21,699 nucleotides of DNA from IMG/VR virus record IMGVR_UViG_3300013372_001890, positions 1 through 21,699 of that record; one strand, 5' to 3'. Position 1 is the stretch's first letter; every line of letters begins with the position of its first letter. Source of the stretch: a virus. The notes under the pieces were generated by a model, which saw nothing but the letters and a program-made list of their open reading frames with translations, was not told the DNA's origin and did not search any database. This document shows, piece after piece, positions 7,801 to 16,743 of the stretch. Position numbers and translations under genes: made by a program.

Positions 7801-10161
7801 AATGCGCGCAAGAGCTTCTTTTCCAAGAGCAGCGTTGATTGCCTTGGCAAGAGGATTACCTGGCCCCATGACTGCCTCGTAGGAAAGACCTCGAGGCAAT
7901 GTCTTATATTGGTCCGCCAAGTCATTCATGACATTCCACACAGCACGAGACTCTGACTGGTTTAGCCCAACGGCGGTTGTCTCTTCCACAAATCGGTTGG
8001 TAGCCTTTGCCTGAATCAACGATCCATAGCGAGGGCTAAAGGCGTAGCGAAGCATCTCTTGAAGCGGATTTCGCTTGTAGGTGAGAAGGTCTCCGCCAAG
8101 GTTTTGCGGGTTGGTAAACGCAGTATCAACAAGATCCGCGTATGGTGAGTATGACTTAGCGTGGTAGTATCGGCCATACTTGTCCTGCAGCGTTGACCAC
8201 TTCTGGATGACCCCATCCTCTGGTGCAATGCCTAGACGATAGCCAACCTTTTCCGCCTGGACCCAGTACTGCTTTGCTTCATCGCTAAGTTCCATAAGCT
8301 CATCAGCCTGAATATCAACAGCAAACGTCTTGCTGTTATCGTTAAGGAAGTTTCTCATATCATCCTTAAGTTCTTCTAGCTGCTTTTCGTCAAGAGCATC
8401 AAGATCAATACGACCAAATCGACCATAGAGCTCGTCGTACTGGTCAGTACTTTGCCGAATTGCGGCCTTCAATTCTTTTCCACTAAGTCCCTTAATCGTT
8501 GTATCGATCTCACTCGCTCGTGCGCGTGAGAGCGTTCTCTGGGAGATAAGTGTAATACGAGACCCAATGCCAGTCATTGTCTGTCGGACATTGGCGATCC
8601 CCTGGGCAAGCTTGCCGTAGGCTGGTGCGCGAACAAACTCGAGGAAGTCAAGCGCGTCGCTGACGTTTCCAGCGTTGATTGCAGGAAGGATTAGTTCGTC
8701 AAAGAACTGGTCAGCCTGCACTGTGCTTCGCCCCAATGCATACCCAAGGCCGTTGCGAACAAAGGCACGAGCTGCGTTTACGTCAGTTGTTAGCGGAAGT
8801 AGTTCCTGCTTACCAGAGATAAGAAGTTTTGCCCCAGCAACAACAACGCTATTTCCGTGGAGTCGACCCTGGATTGCAAGCGCCTCTTCAGCGGACTGTG
8901 CGCTATCGATAGCAAGAGCTCGAAGCTGTAGATTTGCCTGAATAGAATCTTTAATTTCTTTAATCTCTTCAGGGAAATTAATTGCCCTGCTGACAGAATT
9001 AATAAGTTTTCCTCGTGAGTTATTTGGAATCATCCCGGCATCAAGTAATGGGGTAACAGCAGCAAGTGCTCCCTTTTCGTCACCAGCTTCAACAAATGGG
9101 CGGACTGTTTCTATAAGAGAGTTAACAAAATCGTCGGCACTACCTTGCACAGCAAGCGCCGCCTGGTCCTCAATGAGCGCAGCAGCCCCACCCTTGGCCG
9201 CTTTGCCCATGGTAAAGGAGGTAAGTTCGGAAGCGGTCTTAATAACGGTGTCGGCTTCTCCAGGAGATGACCTAGCAAGTGCGGCAACAGCAGCCCTAAT
9301 GTTTCTTGGCTTATATGCCATCTCGAGGATGGTGTGCGCTCGGCCAGCAATGGCGCTTGCGAATGCCTTAGAAGTACCGCTCAACGTTCCGCCGATAGCG
9401 TTGTACACCTGACCAACTGGCTGCCATAGGCGCATGAACTCTGAGTCTTTGGCTGCAAGAAGCGCCCCAGTCTTTACTGCCTTAATCAATCCTCCTGCTC
9501 GAGCAGCGCCAGAGGCAATTGCTCCACCAGGAATGTATGTAATTGGGTCAGTAATAAGACCAAGGACAACGTCGCGGACAATGTCCGGTTTTGCTCCAAA
9601 CGTTCGTCCTTCGCTGTAGATAGTTTGGGCAATCTCGTCGACCGTCGCACCAGCATCAACCATAGCTCGGATTGAGCCGATGTCGTAGTAATCTTTGACG
9701 CTCTGGAAATTAGATCCAGACTGATCCTGCAAGAGTTTCTCTGCGGCGGACTTGGCAATAATATCCTTTTGGACAAATCGAGAAGGAGCCGAGATGACAT
9801 CTAGTGCGGCGCCAGGGATTCCAGACACCACATCGCCAACACTTGGACCAGCCTCAAATGGTCGAATCGATCCGACAACATTGCCAACGGCACCAACTGC
9901 ACCACCGACTGTCTCAACGGCTCCCTTGAGGAGTCCGCCAACACCAGGCACCGATCCGATAAGTCCAAGAAATCCTTGGCCAAGACCCTCTAAAGACTCA
10001 CCAAACGTATCTGGTTTAGTAATATTTACCGAAGCACGACCTGGTCCAGCACCAAAGCGAGACGACCCAGTAGATCCGCTACCCTGGGACGGGAGTGAGA
10101 TGTCGCTATCAAGAGCGGTATATCCACCAGTTCCTGGCTTAACAGAAAAGATACTTGGCAT
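4900..10161 (-). CDS. Giant (1753-aa) putative injected virion protein with GNAT acetyltransferase domain
   Basis: I do not recognise the whole protein. A Gly/Ser-rich start leads to a hydrophobic glycine-zipper-like segment (about 58-99, GGAVGAVGNVVG pattern) and then long helical regions to about 1065. Residues about 1067-1390 are very acidic and charged and are encoded by AT-rich DNA. Residues about 1405-1525 form a GNAT domain: a GNISGFALFVPE strand pair (from about 1442), an IAVTHLGAFQ strand (about 1467-1476), acetyl-CoA loop GGGTGSALL (1478-1486) and a terminal AFYYKLGF (about 1511-1518). A hydrophobic helical region follows (about 1588-1650). The size, the mosaic build and the location between portal and scaffold fit the 'polyvalent protein' class of phage proteins thought to be delivered into the cell with the DNA. 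The substrate of the acetyltransferase is unknown. The start is TAATG-coupled to the 928-aa gene, with a strong GGGGGAGG site. Confidence 0.6.
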   Translation of the reverse strand: MPSIFSVKPGTGGYTALDSDISLPSQGSGSTGSSRFGAGPGRASVNITKPDTFGESLEGLGQGFLGLIGSVPGVGGLLKGAVETVGGAVGAVGNVVGSIRPFEAGPSVGDVVSGIPGAALDVISAPSRFVQKDIIAKSAAEKLLQDQSGSNFQSVKDYYDIGSIRAMVDAGATVDEIAQTIYSEGRTFGAKPDIVRDVVLGLITDPITYIPGGAIASGAARAGGLIKAVKTGALLAAKDSEFMRLWQPVGQVYNAIGGTLSGTSKAFASAIAGRAHTILEMAYKPRNIRAAVAALARSSPGEADTVIKTASELTSFTMGKAAKGGAAALIEDQAALAVQGSADDFVNSLIETVRPFVEAGDEKGALAAVTPLLDAGMIPNNSRGKLINSVSRAINFPEEIKEIKDSIQANLQLRALAIDSAQSAEEALAIQGRLHGNSVVVAGAKLLISGKQELLPLTTDVNAARAFVRNGLGYALGRSTVQADQFFDELILPAINAGNVSDALDFLEFVRAPAYGKLAQGIANVRQTMTGIGSRITLISQRTLSRARASEIDTTIKGLSGKELKAAIRQSTDQYDELYGRFGRIDLDALDEKQLEELKDDMRNFLNDNSKTFAVDIQADELMELSDEAKQYWVQAEKVGYRLGIAPEDGVIQKWSTLQDKYGRYYHAKSYSPYADLVDTAFTNPQNLGGDLLTYKRNPLQEMLRYAFSPRYGSLIQAKATNRFVEETTAVGLNQSESRAVWNVMNDLADQYKTLPRGLSYEAVMGPGNPLAKAINAALGKEALARIAAKAGVPVEEAWTQVFNGLMRAYAGHIDDIGIMPALTSRIKMQFPKIAIVTDRFYPASRFGTLAPQFQYIQENIEPVFFRFTTGAGVREERIAGLTKNDIRTRAIIGEYAAVREVGDAQTVFMVAGNQTAQQMGTKAPTFWEAIGSFARGNAEFKDVRLSMKNGILAVTDRKKRTMQAMISRGASLRANRVFAEHLPEELPNLERFFGTSEPEDVMHIIGLDFIGRTDPVSAQRLMDAGVDVAMMRGFTSRGVVATEVAVNEKRFVDAGGEILELDDPEDLKQLLDDFTDFDSADNVVDDVVDDYNLTAEQEAFEQEAFKKEGKTLEELFQYGADNYNKGILKMAVKENVSIDDARTLFFEKKSADQDAMLAKAIKELGKNPTKKDVADATARVLKDFGEVKTKTGGSSGFDGKWWDEQGAVSDIQGLLNKHMSATVDRARSVGTKATGPRPLSSYKRDEVSAIQAIEDYYGGSKSISQEMLATPKGRAIARHMFNYDDTWETAAKRVEEERLFALEEELPDWNAVKNNPAKKKDYLNRNPNPEEFYSGKPDAKFYVEKSKNSYGKIGFNEEDISDIFDDIEGNLKNGTIDIRNFKNGFQVFPDQGREYIKTLKQSEQAGTAFSVLKDGLNRYFMWDPKVRKAAKWKVAYDADGNISGFALFVPEKLRAGLTGEDILDNIAVTHLGAFQKGGGTGSALLADAHRAAKAEGIGMYVHDVTDSSKAFYYKLGFKKTTNQYDSIENMMAPPDFMYKTVGKTDAEVQSYQNIVAGFRKAAADEGKRAQRAIYFDPNRPWIERSLNHPLLALYPLSYMVGKVIPEFTRLLVATPFAKALGGTRPFLGVEALRITAEATVAATQYDPEFSSWIQDNPEAWILINWLLPYTPDNIGFGLSSTVRKLGVAKGMAGEGFDVGRFPQEGFNQVVSASLPGSWRLGFNAANQIFTQNPVADLAPDSLNITDILQGKN
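5990..6950 (-). other. AT-rich insert inside the giant protein gene
   Basis: Within the 1753-residue gene this stretch is much poorer in GC than its flanks. By direct count lines 6061-6120, 6121-6180 and 6181-6240 hold 16, 22 and 18 G or C of 60, while line 8461-8520 has 28 of 60. It encodes about residues 1070-1390, a Lys/Glu/Asp-rich helical region immediately before the GNAT domain. The reading frame stays open across both borders. The contrast suggests a domain acquired from another source, although biased codon use in a charged linker would also lower GC. The borders are estimated by eye. Confidence 0.5.
6844..6873 (-). repeat. Perfect 15-bp tandem duplication
   Basis: The 15-base unit at 6844-6858 is repeated exactly at 6859-6873, giving two copies of the pentapeptide EQEAF in the giant protein. 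It keeps the frame and lies near the upstream edge of the AT-rich block, just after an acidic DVVDDVVDDY run. A recent replication-slippage event is the simplest explanation. Confidence 0.85.
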
Positions 10162-12947
10162 TAACGACCTCCCCCGCCCTTACCAGCAACAATTGTTGGA
10201 ACTGACGAATTGATTGGAGTAACTGACCCATTTAGAGGAGCTATCTCTCCAGCCCGGAATGCGTTAAATGCCGCCTGGGCCGCTGGGGTAACAGATGCAG
10301 CCTTAACAGAAGTCATAACTGGTCCGTACCCTTCTACTCCAACAATGTTTACCGCTGGAGAAACCCCGCCGCTACTCATCCTTGGAGTGATAGTAGAAGC
10401 TGGCCTGAGTCCTGGAGAAATTGTTACGCTTGATGGGCCAGGAGCGGTAATCTTATTGAACATTCCAACAGCTCCTTGGCCAATTACATTTCCAATTGCA
10501 CCAGCTACACCTATTGGATTTGCAAGCGTTGCAAGACCACGGAAAACAAATCCAAGGTCAAATTCAGTTTTGTTGCCAGCACCAGTTGGTGTAGCCTGAT
10601 TAATCCCATTGTACGATATAGGCTGCTGCGGCTGAACCGCACCGCCAGTCTGATAATTAGTGCCAAACGATCCCCTTGTATCAATTGGTCTAATGGTTGC
10701 TAGCTGTACAAATTCTTCTTTCTTCTTTTGAACTTTTGCTGCCGCAAGTTCTGCATTCATCATGGCAATTCGTACGCCAGGATCTTGGCTGACACTTGCC
10801 ATGTTTGATAACTCCGTTTGAGTTTTAGTTGTTTTTTCAATAAGTGCAAGTGTTTCAACAGCTAGTGCGCTATTTGCTGGAACGGTATCAAGAATTGACT
10901 GAAGAATAATGTTGGTACCTTGAATTCCAACTAACGCAGGGTTGTCCGAGTTAACCCTTGCGTACGGGTTTACCATAAGCGACTGAGCCTTAGTCGAAGC
11001 GTTTGGATTTACAAGGTCTGACAATACAGCTTCTGTTCCAGAAATAGTTGACTTAATCTGGTATACCTCTTGATTGTTAGGAAGGACTGTCTTCTTTGAT
11101 TCACGGGAAATAATGCTCTTCCCGTCAGCGGCAAGCATCAGTTTTCCAATATCCAAAGGTGGCGTCTTATAAATAATACCATCCTTAGAGGCATACATTG
11201 GACCTACTGAAGTTTCAATCTTATAGCCCCAAAGCCCCATGTCAGAGGTGTCTGGCTGCCCAGCATATGATCCGTAGATTGGAACTCCCTGATATTGCGC
11301 TGCGTAGTTGTTTCCAGCGGCGTCCTGTTCAAGTCGAGTAATATAACCAGCTCCTGGTGCGGGAGATTTTATGTCAGTAATCAATGGTGGTAGGCTAGGA
11401 TCTGATGGATAGCTAATTTGCTTTGTCCCATTAAGGAAACCAGCATCATATTCTACTGTATCAATAACATTTGAAAACTCAGCAATGCTGTACCTATTGT
11501 CACCAGTTGTGGTAGTATCTGGAAGTTGAGGAAGGAACCCAGACGATACAAGTGAAGGAATTACCTCATCCATAAGCGTACTTGGGATTTGAGTAATTTT
11601 TTCACCACGAAGTGCAGCTTCATAAAGTCCTGCTTCGTTATCGATCTTTACCTGGATTTCATCTAATGCTGGATTGGTAATCGTTTCAAGTCCATCTCCA
11701 AACATTGTAGTAGTTTTTCCACGGAGGAACATTGCCCACTGGGTCATCACAATCTTTTCATTTCCAGGAATATTACCTGCGGCAGTCATGAAGATTGCCT
11801 TTTTCTGCACGCCAGTAATGTATTCGTCGTACGACGTGTTCTCACCAGAAACCTTTTTGGTAGCAGTAACTGTTGCTGAGGCGGTAAGCGCCTCCTCGGA
11901 GTTACCCTTACCTTGGCTGTTAAGCACGTTGACGTATCCCTTTGAAGCTCGAGCTGCCTCATCGAGAGCCACTTGCACCTCAATGCGTGTGCTCTCTGGC
12001 TGTGATTCAAGCCAAGCAGTAAGACCAGCAGGGCTGGCCTTCTGAAGATCAGCAAATCCAAACGTAGCAGAAGATGTATCTACGCCAAGTGTTGATCCAA
12101 TTGCCTTTGCAAACGCATTAAGTGTTCCCATCGCGGAGTCGTATGATTCCTTGCGTTGCAACAGGAAAGATGCTGCGGCTGCATTTGATGCATCAACCTC
12201 TTGCTTCTTGATGAGATCCTTAGTGTTTTGGATTTCAGTTGTTATATTAGAATAAAATGTTCCACCAATACCTGCTGTTTCAAGTTTGGTTTTCCACCCT
12301 TCATACCACGAAAGAAGTTCTTTATTTGCGGCAATAACCTTTGAGGCCTTTTTCCCATTGGCCTTATCAACCATGTCCTGAACCAGAACTAGTTGGTATT
12401 TGTACAAATTGCTATTAACATCAAATTTAACATCGTTGTAGGTATTAGCGTCATCGACAACAGCAGAAAGTGCTTTCTGAGACAGCGAGTCATACTCTTC
12501 CTCTGTGATGTTTGACTTTACAAGGTCATTGTATGCATATGTTACATAGTTCTTTACAACTTGCTCTAGGTCAGTGCCATACTTTCCAGCACCCTCTCCC
12601 TTGAGGAATGCGACGTACTCTTCAAAATTTGCCCCAGTGTTTGCAGTAAATGATTCGCTAAGACTTTTGTTGGTTTTATCTGTCTGAAAACCTTTTGCAT
12701 TTGCCAACAGATTATCATAATACGCAATCTCAGCTTGGCTAAGATTTCCCTCAGCAAGTCGTCCGTTAACAAAATTTTGAAGATCTGAGAAATTGGTATT
12801 TTCGCCACCATAAAGACTGCCATCGTAGAATGAGTTAAACAGTGCGCTCTGTTCGAGGTTCCTATTCTGTGTAGCAAGACTTCTAATAAAGGAACTTAAA
12901 TTTTGCTGCCCAGACGTTGATCGTCCGAACCTACCAATCCTTGCCAT
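10161..12947 (-). CDS. Large (928-aa) putative internal virion/ejection protein
   Basis: No family is recognised. The N-terminal two thirds (about 1-500) look mainly helical and charged, with coiled-coil-like stretches, for example around KKQEVDASNAAAASFLLQRKE. The middle (about 500-650) is beta-like and Gly/Pro rich, followed by more helix. Near the C-terminus residues 801-831 form a Gly/Ala/Ile hydrophobic segment containing GVAGAIGNVIGQGAVG, similar in flavour to the one near the N-terminus of the 1753-residue protein. The last 80 residues are Ser, Pro and Gly rich. The gene is TAATG-coupled at both ends, with a GGAGGT site inside the end of the portal gene, so it is probably made together with portal and the giant GNAT protein. 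Podovirus-type ejection proteins or a minor head protein are the best guesses. No enzyme motif is seen. Confidence 0.45.
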   Translation of the reverse strand: MARIGRFGRSTSGQQNLSSFIRSLATQNRNLEQSALFNSFYDGSLYGGENTNFSDLQNFVNGRLAEGNLSQAEIAYYDNLLANAKGFQTDKTNKSLSESFTANTGANFEEYVAFLKGEGAGKYGTDLEQVVKNYVTYAYNDLVKSNITEEEYDSLSQKALSAVVDDANTYNDVKFDVNSNLYKYQLVLVQDMVDKANGKKASKVIAANKELLSWYEGWKTKLETAGIGGTFYSNITTEIQNTKDLIKKQEVDASNAAAASFLLQRKESYDSAMGTLNAFAKAIGSTLGVDTSSATFGFADLQKASPAGLTAWLESQPESTRIEVQVALDEAARASKGYVNVLNSQGKGNSEEALTASATVTATKKVSGENTSYDEYITGVQKKAIFMTAAGNIPGNEKIVMTQWAMFLRGKTTTMFGDGLETITNPALDEIQVKIDNEAGLYEAALRGEKITQIPSTLMDEVIPSLVSSGFLPQLPDTTTTGDNRYSIAEFSNVIDTVEYDAGFLNGTKQISYPSDPSLPPLITDIKSPAPGAGYITRLEQDAAGNNYAAQYQGVPIYGSYAGQPDTSDMGLWGYKIETSVGPMYASKDGIIYKTPPLDIGKLMLAADGKSIISRESKKTVLPNNQEVYQIKSTISGTEAVLSDLVNPNASTKAQSLMVNPYARVNSDNPALVGIQGTNIILQSILDTVPANSALAVETLALIEKTTKTQTELSNMASVSQDPGVRIAMMNAELAAAKVQKKKEEFVQLATIRPIDTRGSFGTNYQTGGAVQPQQPISYNGINQATPTGAGNKTEFDLGFVFRGLATLANPIGVAGAIGNVIGQGAVGMFNKITAPGPSSVTISPGLRPASTITPRMSSGGVSPAVNIVGVEGYGPVMTSVKAASVTPAAQAAFNAFRAGEIAPLNGSVTPINSSVPTIVAGKGGGGR

Positions 12948-15247
12948 TAAACGTTACCTCCTGCTGGTGGCATTAGTTGTTCACCATTTGCCAATGTTTG
13001 ATCGATTGGTTGCCCAGATGAAAGAGGGGCTCCGTTTGGTGCTAATGCATTGGATGGAACTGCACCCGCTGGTGGCTGTGCTTGATTCTCAAGCTGGTTA
13101 AGCGATTGAGATCCAGACGGCTGCTGTTGAAGCATCCGTGCAGTATTTTCCACGCTTGCCTGCTGCTGCGCAAACTGCTCCTGAGCCGCCTGTTGCTGCT
13201 GCAACTGCATCTGCTGGAACATCTGAACAAGGTTTGCCATAGCCATAACAGCGGATGGATTGAGCGTTGCATCGGTCTGTTCGTCTCGAATGACTCCCAT
13301 CTCGCCCTCTGGGTCCTCGACACCAACGCGATCCATTGCGCGGCTTGCGCTCCAGATACGGTTCTGTACAAGGTTGATAGCGGTCTGAGCAAGCTCGAGT
13401 GTGTCTCGAGGAGTTAGCTCAGGTGGGGTAATCTCAATTCGGTAGTTGCCGCCAAAGATGACGCCAACCTTCTTATCCTTTGTCTCCCAGATCTTGGCGC
13501 ACAAACGCCATACCTGCTTGATCCATGAATAGAGTAGCTTGCGCTTTGGAGCAATGCGTGCTTCATAGTTAGCCACGAGCGACGCGATGGCGCGGGATGA
13601 CCCGAGCACGCCCGAAGGAGCAAGCCCGAGGAGGAGGTCATTGAGTCCCGTCACCACCGCAATCTCACGGTCGATACGCTTGTTGTAGTCTTCAATCTGG
13701 AACTGAGGAATAAACGGCGAGATTGAGCGAATTTCATTGCCAGGTCCAGGTGCTGCCATCTTTCCAGGCTTTGGGATAGCATTGGCCGGAATCTCATCTG
13801 GTGCCTCTGCGCCAACCAACTGGAACATCTGACCACCAATAACTGAGTGGATCATCTGTGCCTGGTTAGTAATACGTTCGTCCTTCTCCCTTAGGAGTTG
13901 CTCAACGTCATACAGTTCCGGTTTGCCGTAAGGGCTTCCAGGAACCTTGGCGTTGGGGAGAAGGATGTATGGTAGGTCCCCTCGGAACTCTGCATGCTTT
14001 GTATTCTTTACCAGTGTGTTGCCGACAAATATGGCGTTATAAACTGTTGGAGCCTTGCCTGCAACTCCAGGAACCTTGTACCAGTAGTCGTATACTTCAA
14101 CCTGCTGCATCTCGTACGGTGTTTCGCGTCGAAGTGGGTTGCGCTCAAATTGGTTTAGGTAAACGTTGGCAATTGGATCATCATGGGTTGAGGCGGTGTA
14201 GTTGTACCACTTGCCACCCTGCTGTGTTGGGACAACTCGAATGCCATAATCCTCTTCAACTGCCTGCGGAGACATGCCGTAGCAGTAAAGAGCCCAGTCT
14301 ACTCGGCTAAAGTCAGACACGCCAAATCCAAGGTAGAGGTTTTCTGGTGACTCTACAATGCGTACCTTTGGCATCTGCTTTTCTGCATCCCAATAAATCT
14401 TAGCTGCAGTGTATCCGTAAAGCGCCTTAATAAAGCATGCGTCTTCAAGAACAAGGTCAAACTCATTCTCTTCAGCCCAGCGAAAAAACAGCCTTTCTGC
14501 GTTAGCTGCCTTAGCGCGTGAATCATTATCCTGTCCCTCTGGGACGTAGTTAATCACTGGCATCACTGCCTGCAACGAAGCTGGAATGTTGACGTACGCA
14601 GCATGGACGTTGACTGAAACGTGGGCTCGACCAGCGGTTCGAGCTGTTGCGTCATCTGCCCAATGGTCTGCTCCACCAAGCGTCACAATGTTTGGATGGT
14701 AGAGGTTATCAAAACGTCGGAAGATTGCACGAAGTCGGTTCTGCTCTGGCTCCGTTGTCTGCTTGCGCATAAGCACTTCACCAAATAGTTTGAACCCAGG
14801 GTCTTCTTCTGGAATAACGTTCTGAATCTCAAGAGAAGCCTTAAGCATTTTAATGGATGCAGTCTGAGATTCACTCAACTTACTAACATCAAGTTTTGCG
14901 TAATTCTTTTTAATTGGGGTGCCCTTTGACCCAGTTGAATAATTAAGAATTGTAGGAGAAGTTACAATTTCAGGAGAAGTTGCGGATACGCCCTGGCTCG
15001 CGGGGGCAGGGGCCCTCTCCGTCGCTCCTGGGCCTGTTTTAGGGGCTTTTAGGGACGATACTAGAGGGCTAGACTTAGGCATCAGGGTATCAACGCGCTG
15101 TCCCTGTCCAATTTTCTTTGCCTTGTCAAGGGCTGTCCCAATAGAACGGATCTGTTCAGGCGTGGCGATATCAGGGTCAGTAGTATACTGCCCTGGAATT
15201 GCTCGCGTTCCCTGGAACGCCTTTGGGATTCCTCGAACCTTAGCCAT
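12947..15247 (-). CDS. Portal protein
   Basis: At 766 residues this is a long portal. A low-complexity N-terminal extension (about 1-130) precedes the core. Typical portal pieces are a two-helix start (QNRLRAIFRRFDNLY), a wing region with VNVHAAYVNIPASLQAVMP, and a clip and stem region with LYDVEQLLREKDERITNQ and RIDREIAVVTGLNDLLLG. A long helix ahead of the crown carries SSRAIASLVANYEARIAPKR. From about residue 675 it is rich in Gln (LQQQQAA) and later Pro, Asn and Gly, a tail likely to sit inside the capsid as barrel or linker. It forms the dodecameric DNA gate, binds the large terminase during packaging and later the adaptor. The start is TAATG-coupled to the terminase stop with GGAGGAAG upstream, and its own stop couples the 928-residue gene in the same way. 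Confidence 0.88.
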   Translation of the reverse strand: MAKVRGIPKAFQGTRAIPGQYTTDPDIATPEQIRSIGTALDKAKKIGQGQRVDTLMPKSSPLVSSLKAPKTGPGATERAPAPASQGVSATSPEIVTSPTILNYSTGSKGTPIKKNYAKLDVSKLSESQTASIKMLKASLEIQNVIPEEDPGFKLFGEVLMRKQTTEPEQNRLRAIFRRFDNLYHPNIVTLGGADHWADDATARTAGRAHVSVNVHAAYVNIPASLQAVMPVINYVPEGQDNDSRAKAANAERLFFRWAEENEFDLVLEDACFIKALYGYTAAKIYWDAEKQMPKVRIVESPENLYLGFGVSDFSRVDWALYCYGMSPQAVEEDYGIRVVPTQQGGKWYNYTASTHDDPIANVYLNQFERNPLRRETPYEMQQVEVYDYWYKVPGVAGKAPTVYNAIFVGNTLVKNTKHAEFRGDLPYILLPNAKVPGSPYGKPELYDVEQLLREKDERITNQAQMIHSVIGGQMFQLVGAEAPDEIPANAIPKPGKMAAPGPGNEIRSISPFIPQFQIEDYNKRIDREIAVVTGLNDLLLGLAPSGVLGSSRAIASLVANYEARIAPKRKLLYSWIKQVWRLCAKIWETKDKKVGVIFGGNYRIEITPPELTPRDTLELAQTAINLVQNRIWSASRAMDRVGVEDPEGEMGVIRDEQTDATLNPSAVMAMANLVQMFQQMQLQQQQAAQEQFAQQQASVENTARMLQQQPSGSQSLNQLENQAQPPAGAVPSNALAPNGAPLSSGQPIDQTLANGEQLMPPAGGNV

Positions 15248-16743
15248 TAATCACTTCCTCCATAATACGTAAATGCCGGGTCTTTAACTGGTTGCTCTGG
15301 GTTTCTTGATGCGTGCCATGCCGCAAGGGCAAGTGCCATTACCGCATCGGTAGTAAGTTTCTTGTCGTTAAGCTTGTATGAGAACAACTGTCGTCGAAGG
15401 TCATCCCATGGTTGCCCACGAGGAATAACAATCATCTTCTTATCGAGCATTGACTTTAACGTGGCAAGAAGATTAAGCTTCTTTGCTTTTGTGCCGCCAA
15501 AGTCGTACCCACGAAGTGGCTTGATAATGCTAAACTCTTGTCGGAAAAGTCTTCCACCAAGGCCAGTCTCATCAACAATCGTTGTGCAGAATGCTCCGTC
15601 TTGCTGATAAAGCAAGGCATTCTCCCTAACCATATTGACTACTGCTGGGATCGTCTGCTTTCCCTCACGCTTTCGTGCGCGAACTGCGGTGATGCGAGTT
15701 CGGTCCGTATAATCGAGTACGACCGTCCATGTTGCGTCAGAAGAAATACCGGGGTCACATCCTTGGACGTACCGATGTCCCCTGTGTGGCGGAAGCTCTG
15801 TAGGTGCGTCAGTATCAAAGGCTCCTTCGATTGACTGCGACGCGAAGTATGCGTCTCGTGATTCGATGAAGTATCCATCGACGTTCTGGGGTACGAGGTA
15901 TTCTGCCTGTTGTCGTACAATGGAGTCGAAGTTAGCTGCTGTGAGTCCGTATCCAACATTGTCGCGGGTTGAAAGCCGAAAGGAGATAAACTGTGGGTCC
16001 CTGCTCGGGTTCTCGGTATTTCCCATTTCCCAGAGGTCTGAGTAGTCTCCGATGCCTTCCGTCGGCGTACCGATGAAGTGGAGCGGACCACCCGTTGAGA
16101 GGCGCCGAAGGTTGAGTACCTCTTGGTAGATCTCCACCAAGTGTGGCTCGAATGCCGCCTCGTCGAACGAGATGCCATTCATGTCCTTCCCGAGAAGCGC
16201 CTTAGCTTTCTCCTGCGTTGTACGGAAATGGATGCTTGCTCCACCGACCAAAGGATGGAACTTGATCCAGAGATACTCTCCTCGGTACTTCTTATCCAGT
16301 GTTGCAATTGTCCCAAGTTCATCCTTGAGTGGGCATCCCTGCCCTTTTTGCGCTGGATGGTTACCGCTTAGAATAGATGATATTTCGCGGTGAACAAGCT
16401 CGGCGGTCTCTTGCTGAATTCCAATGTGATACCAGTCGTACGGTACGTTGGACCATCTTCGAGCGTCATCGGGATCGTTTGGATTTGGCTGTTGAATGCC
16501 CATTTTGTACAAGGCATGGTGAAGGCAGAGTACCGCCATCGCCATTGTTTTCCCCGCACGATTCCCTGCGGATACGACAGTAGTGAGGTATCGGGGACGA
16601 TACCCTGATTCATCTCGCTCCTGGCATGCATTCCACCAACTGACTTGTCCTGGGTGGCCTTTAATGCCAAGCCAGCGCCGAGCAAAGAACTCGATGTCAG
16701 TGCGACCGAGAGCCAGATCTCGTGCAATTTCATTATCGAGCAC
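15247..16743 (-). CDS. Terminase large subunit (packaging ATPase-nuclease)
   Basis: This 498-residue protein has both terminase domains. ATPase: Walker A SAGNRAGKT (58-66), Walker B GISFDE with D194 and E195, and coupling motif FIGTPTEG (223-230). RNase-H-like nuclease: first acidic residue in GCDPGIS (D330), second in TTIVDETG (D391), third in TTDAVMALALA (D466). It drives genome packaging through the portal and cuts the concatemer. The only upstream start in frame is GTG 16743, preceded by AAGGGG with short spacing; it overlaps the end of the preceding small gene by 11 bases. The stop is TAATG-coupled to the portal gene. All key residues are present, so it looks functional. The packaging strategy (cos, headful or terminal repeats) cannot be read here. 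Confidence 0.93.
   Translation of the reverse strand: MLDNEIARDLALGRTDIEFFARRWLGIKGHPGQVSWWNACQERDESGYRPRYLTTVVSAGNRAGKTMAMAVLCLHHALYKMGIQQPNPNDPDDARRWSNVPYDWYHIGIQQETAELVHREISSILSGNHPAQKGQGCPLKDELGTIATLDKKYRGEYLWIKFHPLVGGASIHFRTTQEKAKALLGKDMNGISFDEAAFEPHLVEIYQEVLNLRRLSTGGPLHFIGTPTEGIGDYSDLWEMGNTENPSRDPQFISFRLSTRDNVGYGLTAANFDSIVRQQAEYLVPQNVDGYFIESRDAYFASQSIEGAFDTDAPTELPPHRGHRYVQGCDPGISSDATWTVVLDYTDRTRITAVRARKREGKQTIPAVVNMVRENALLYQQDGAFCTTIVDETGLGGRLFRQEFSIIKPLRGYDFGGTKAKKLNLLATLKSMLDKKMIVIPRGQPWDDLRRQLFSYKLNDKKLTTDAVMALALAAWHASRNPEQPVKDPAFTYYGGSD

Noticed and set aside
7216-7956. A 246-codon open frame on the plus strand
   Set aside because: It lies entirely opposite the 1753-residue gene, has no family pattern and no good ribosome site in a coherent operon; it is an antisense shadow.
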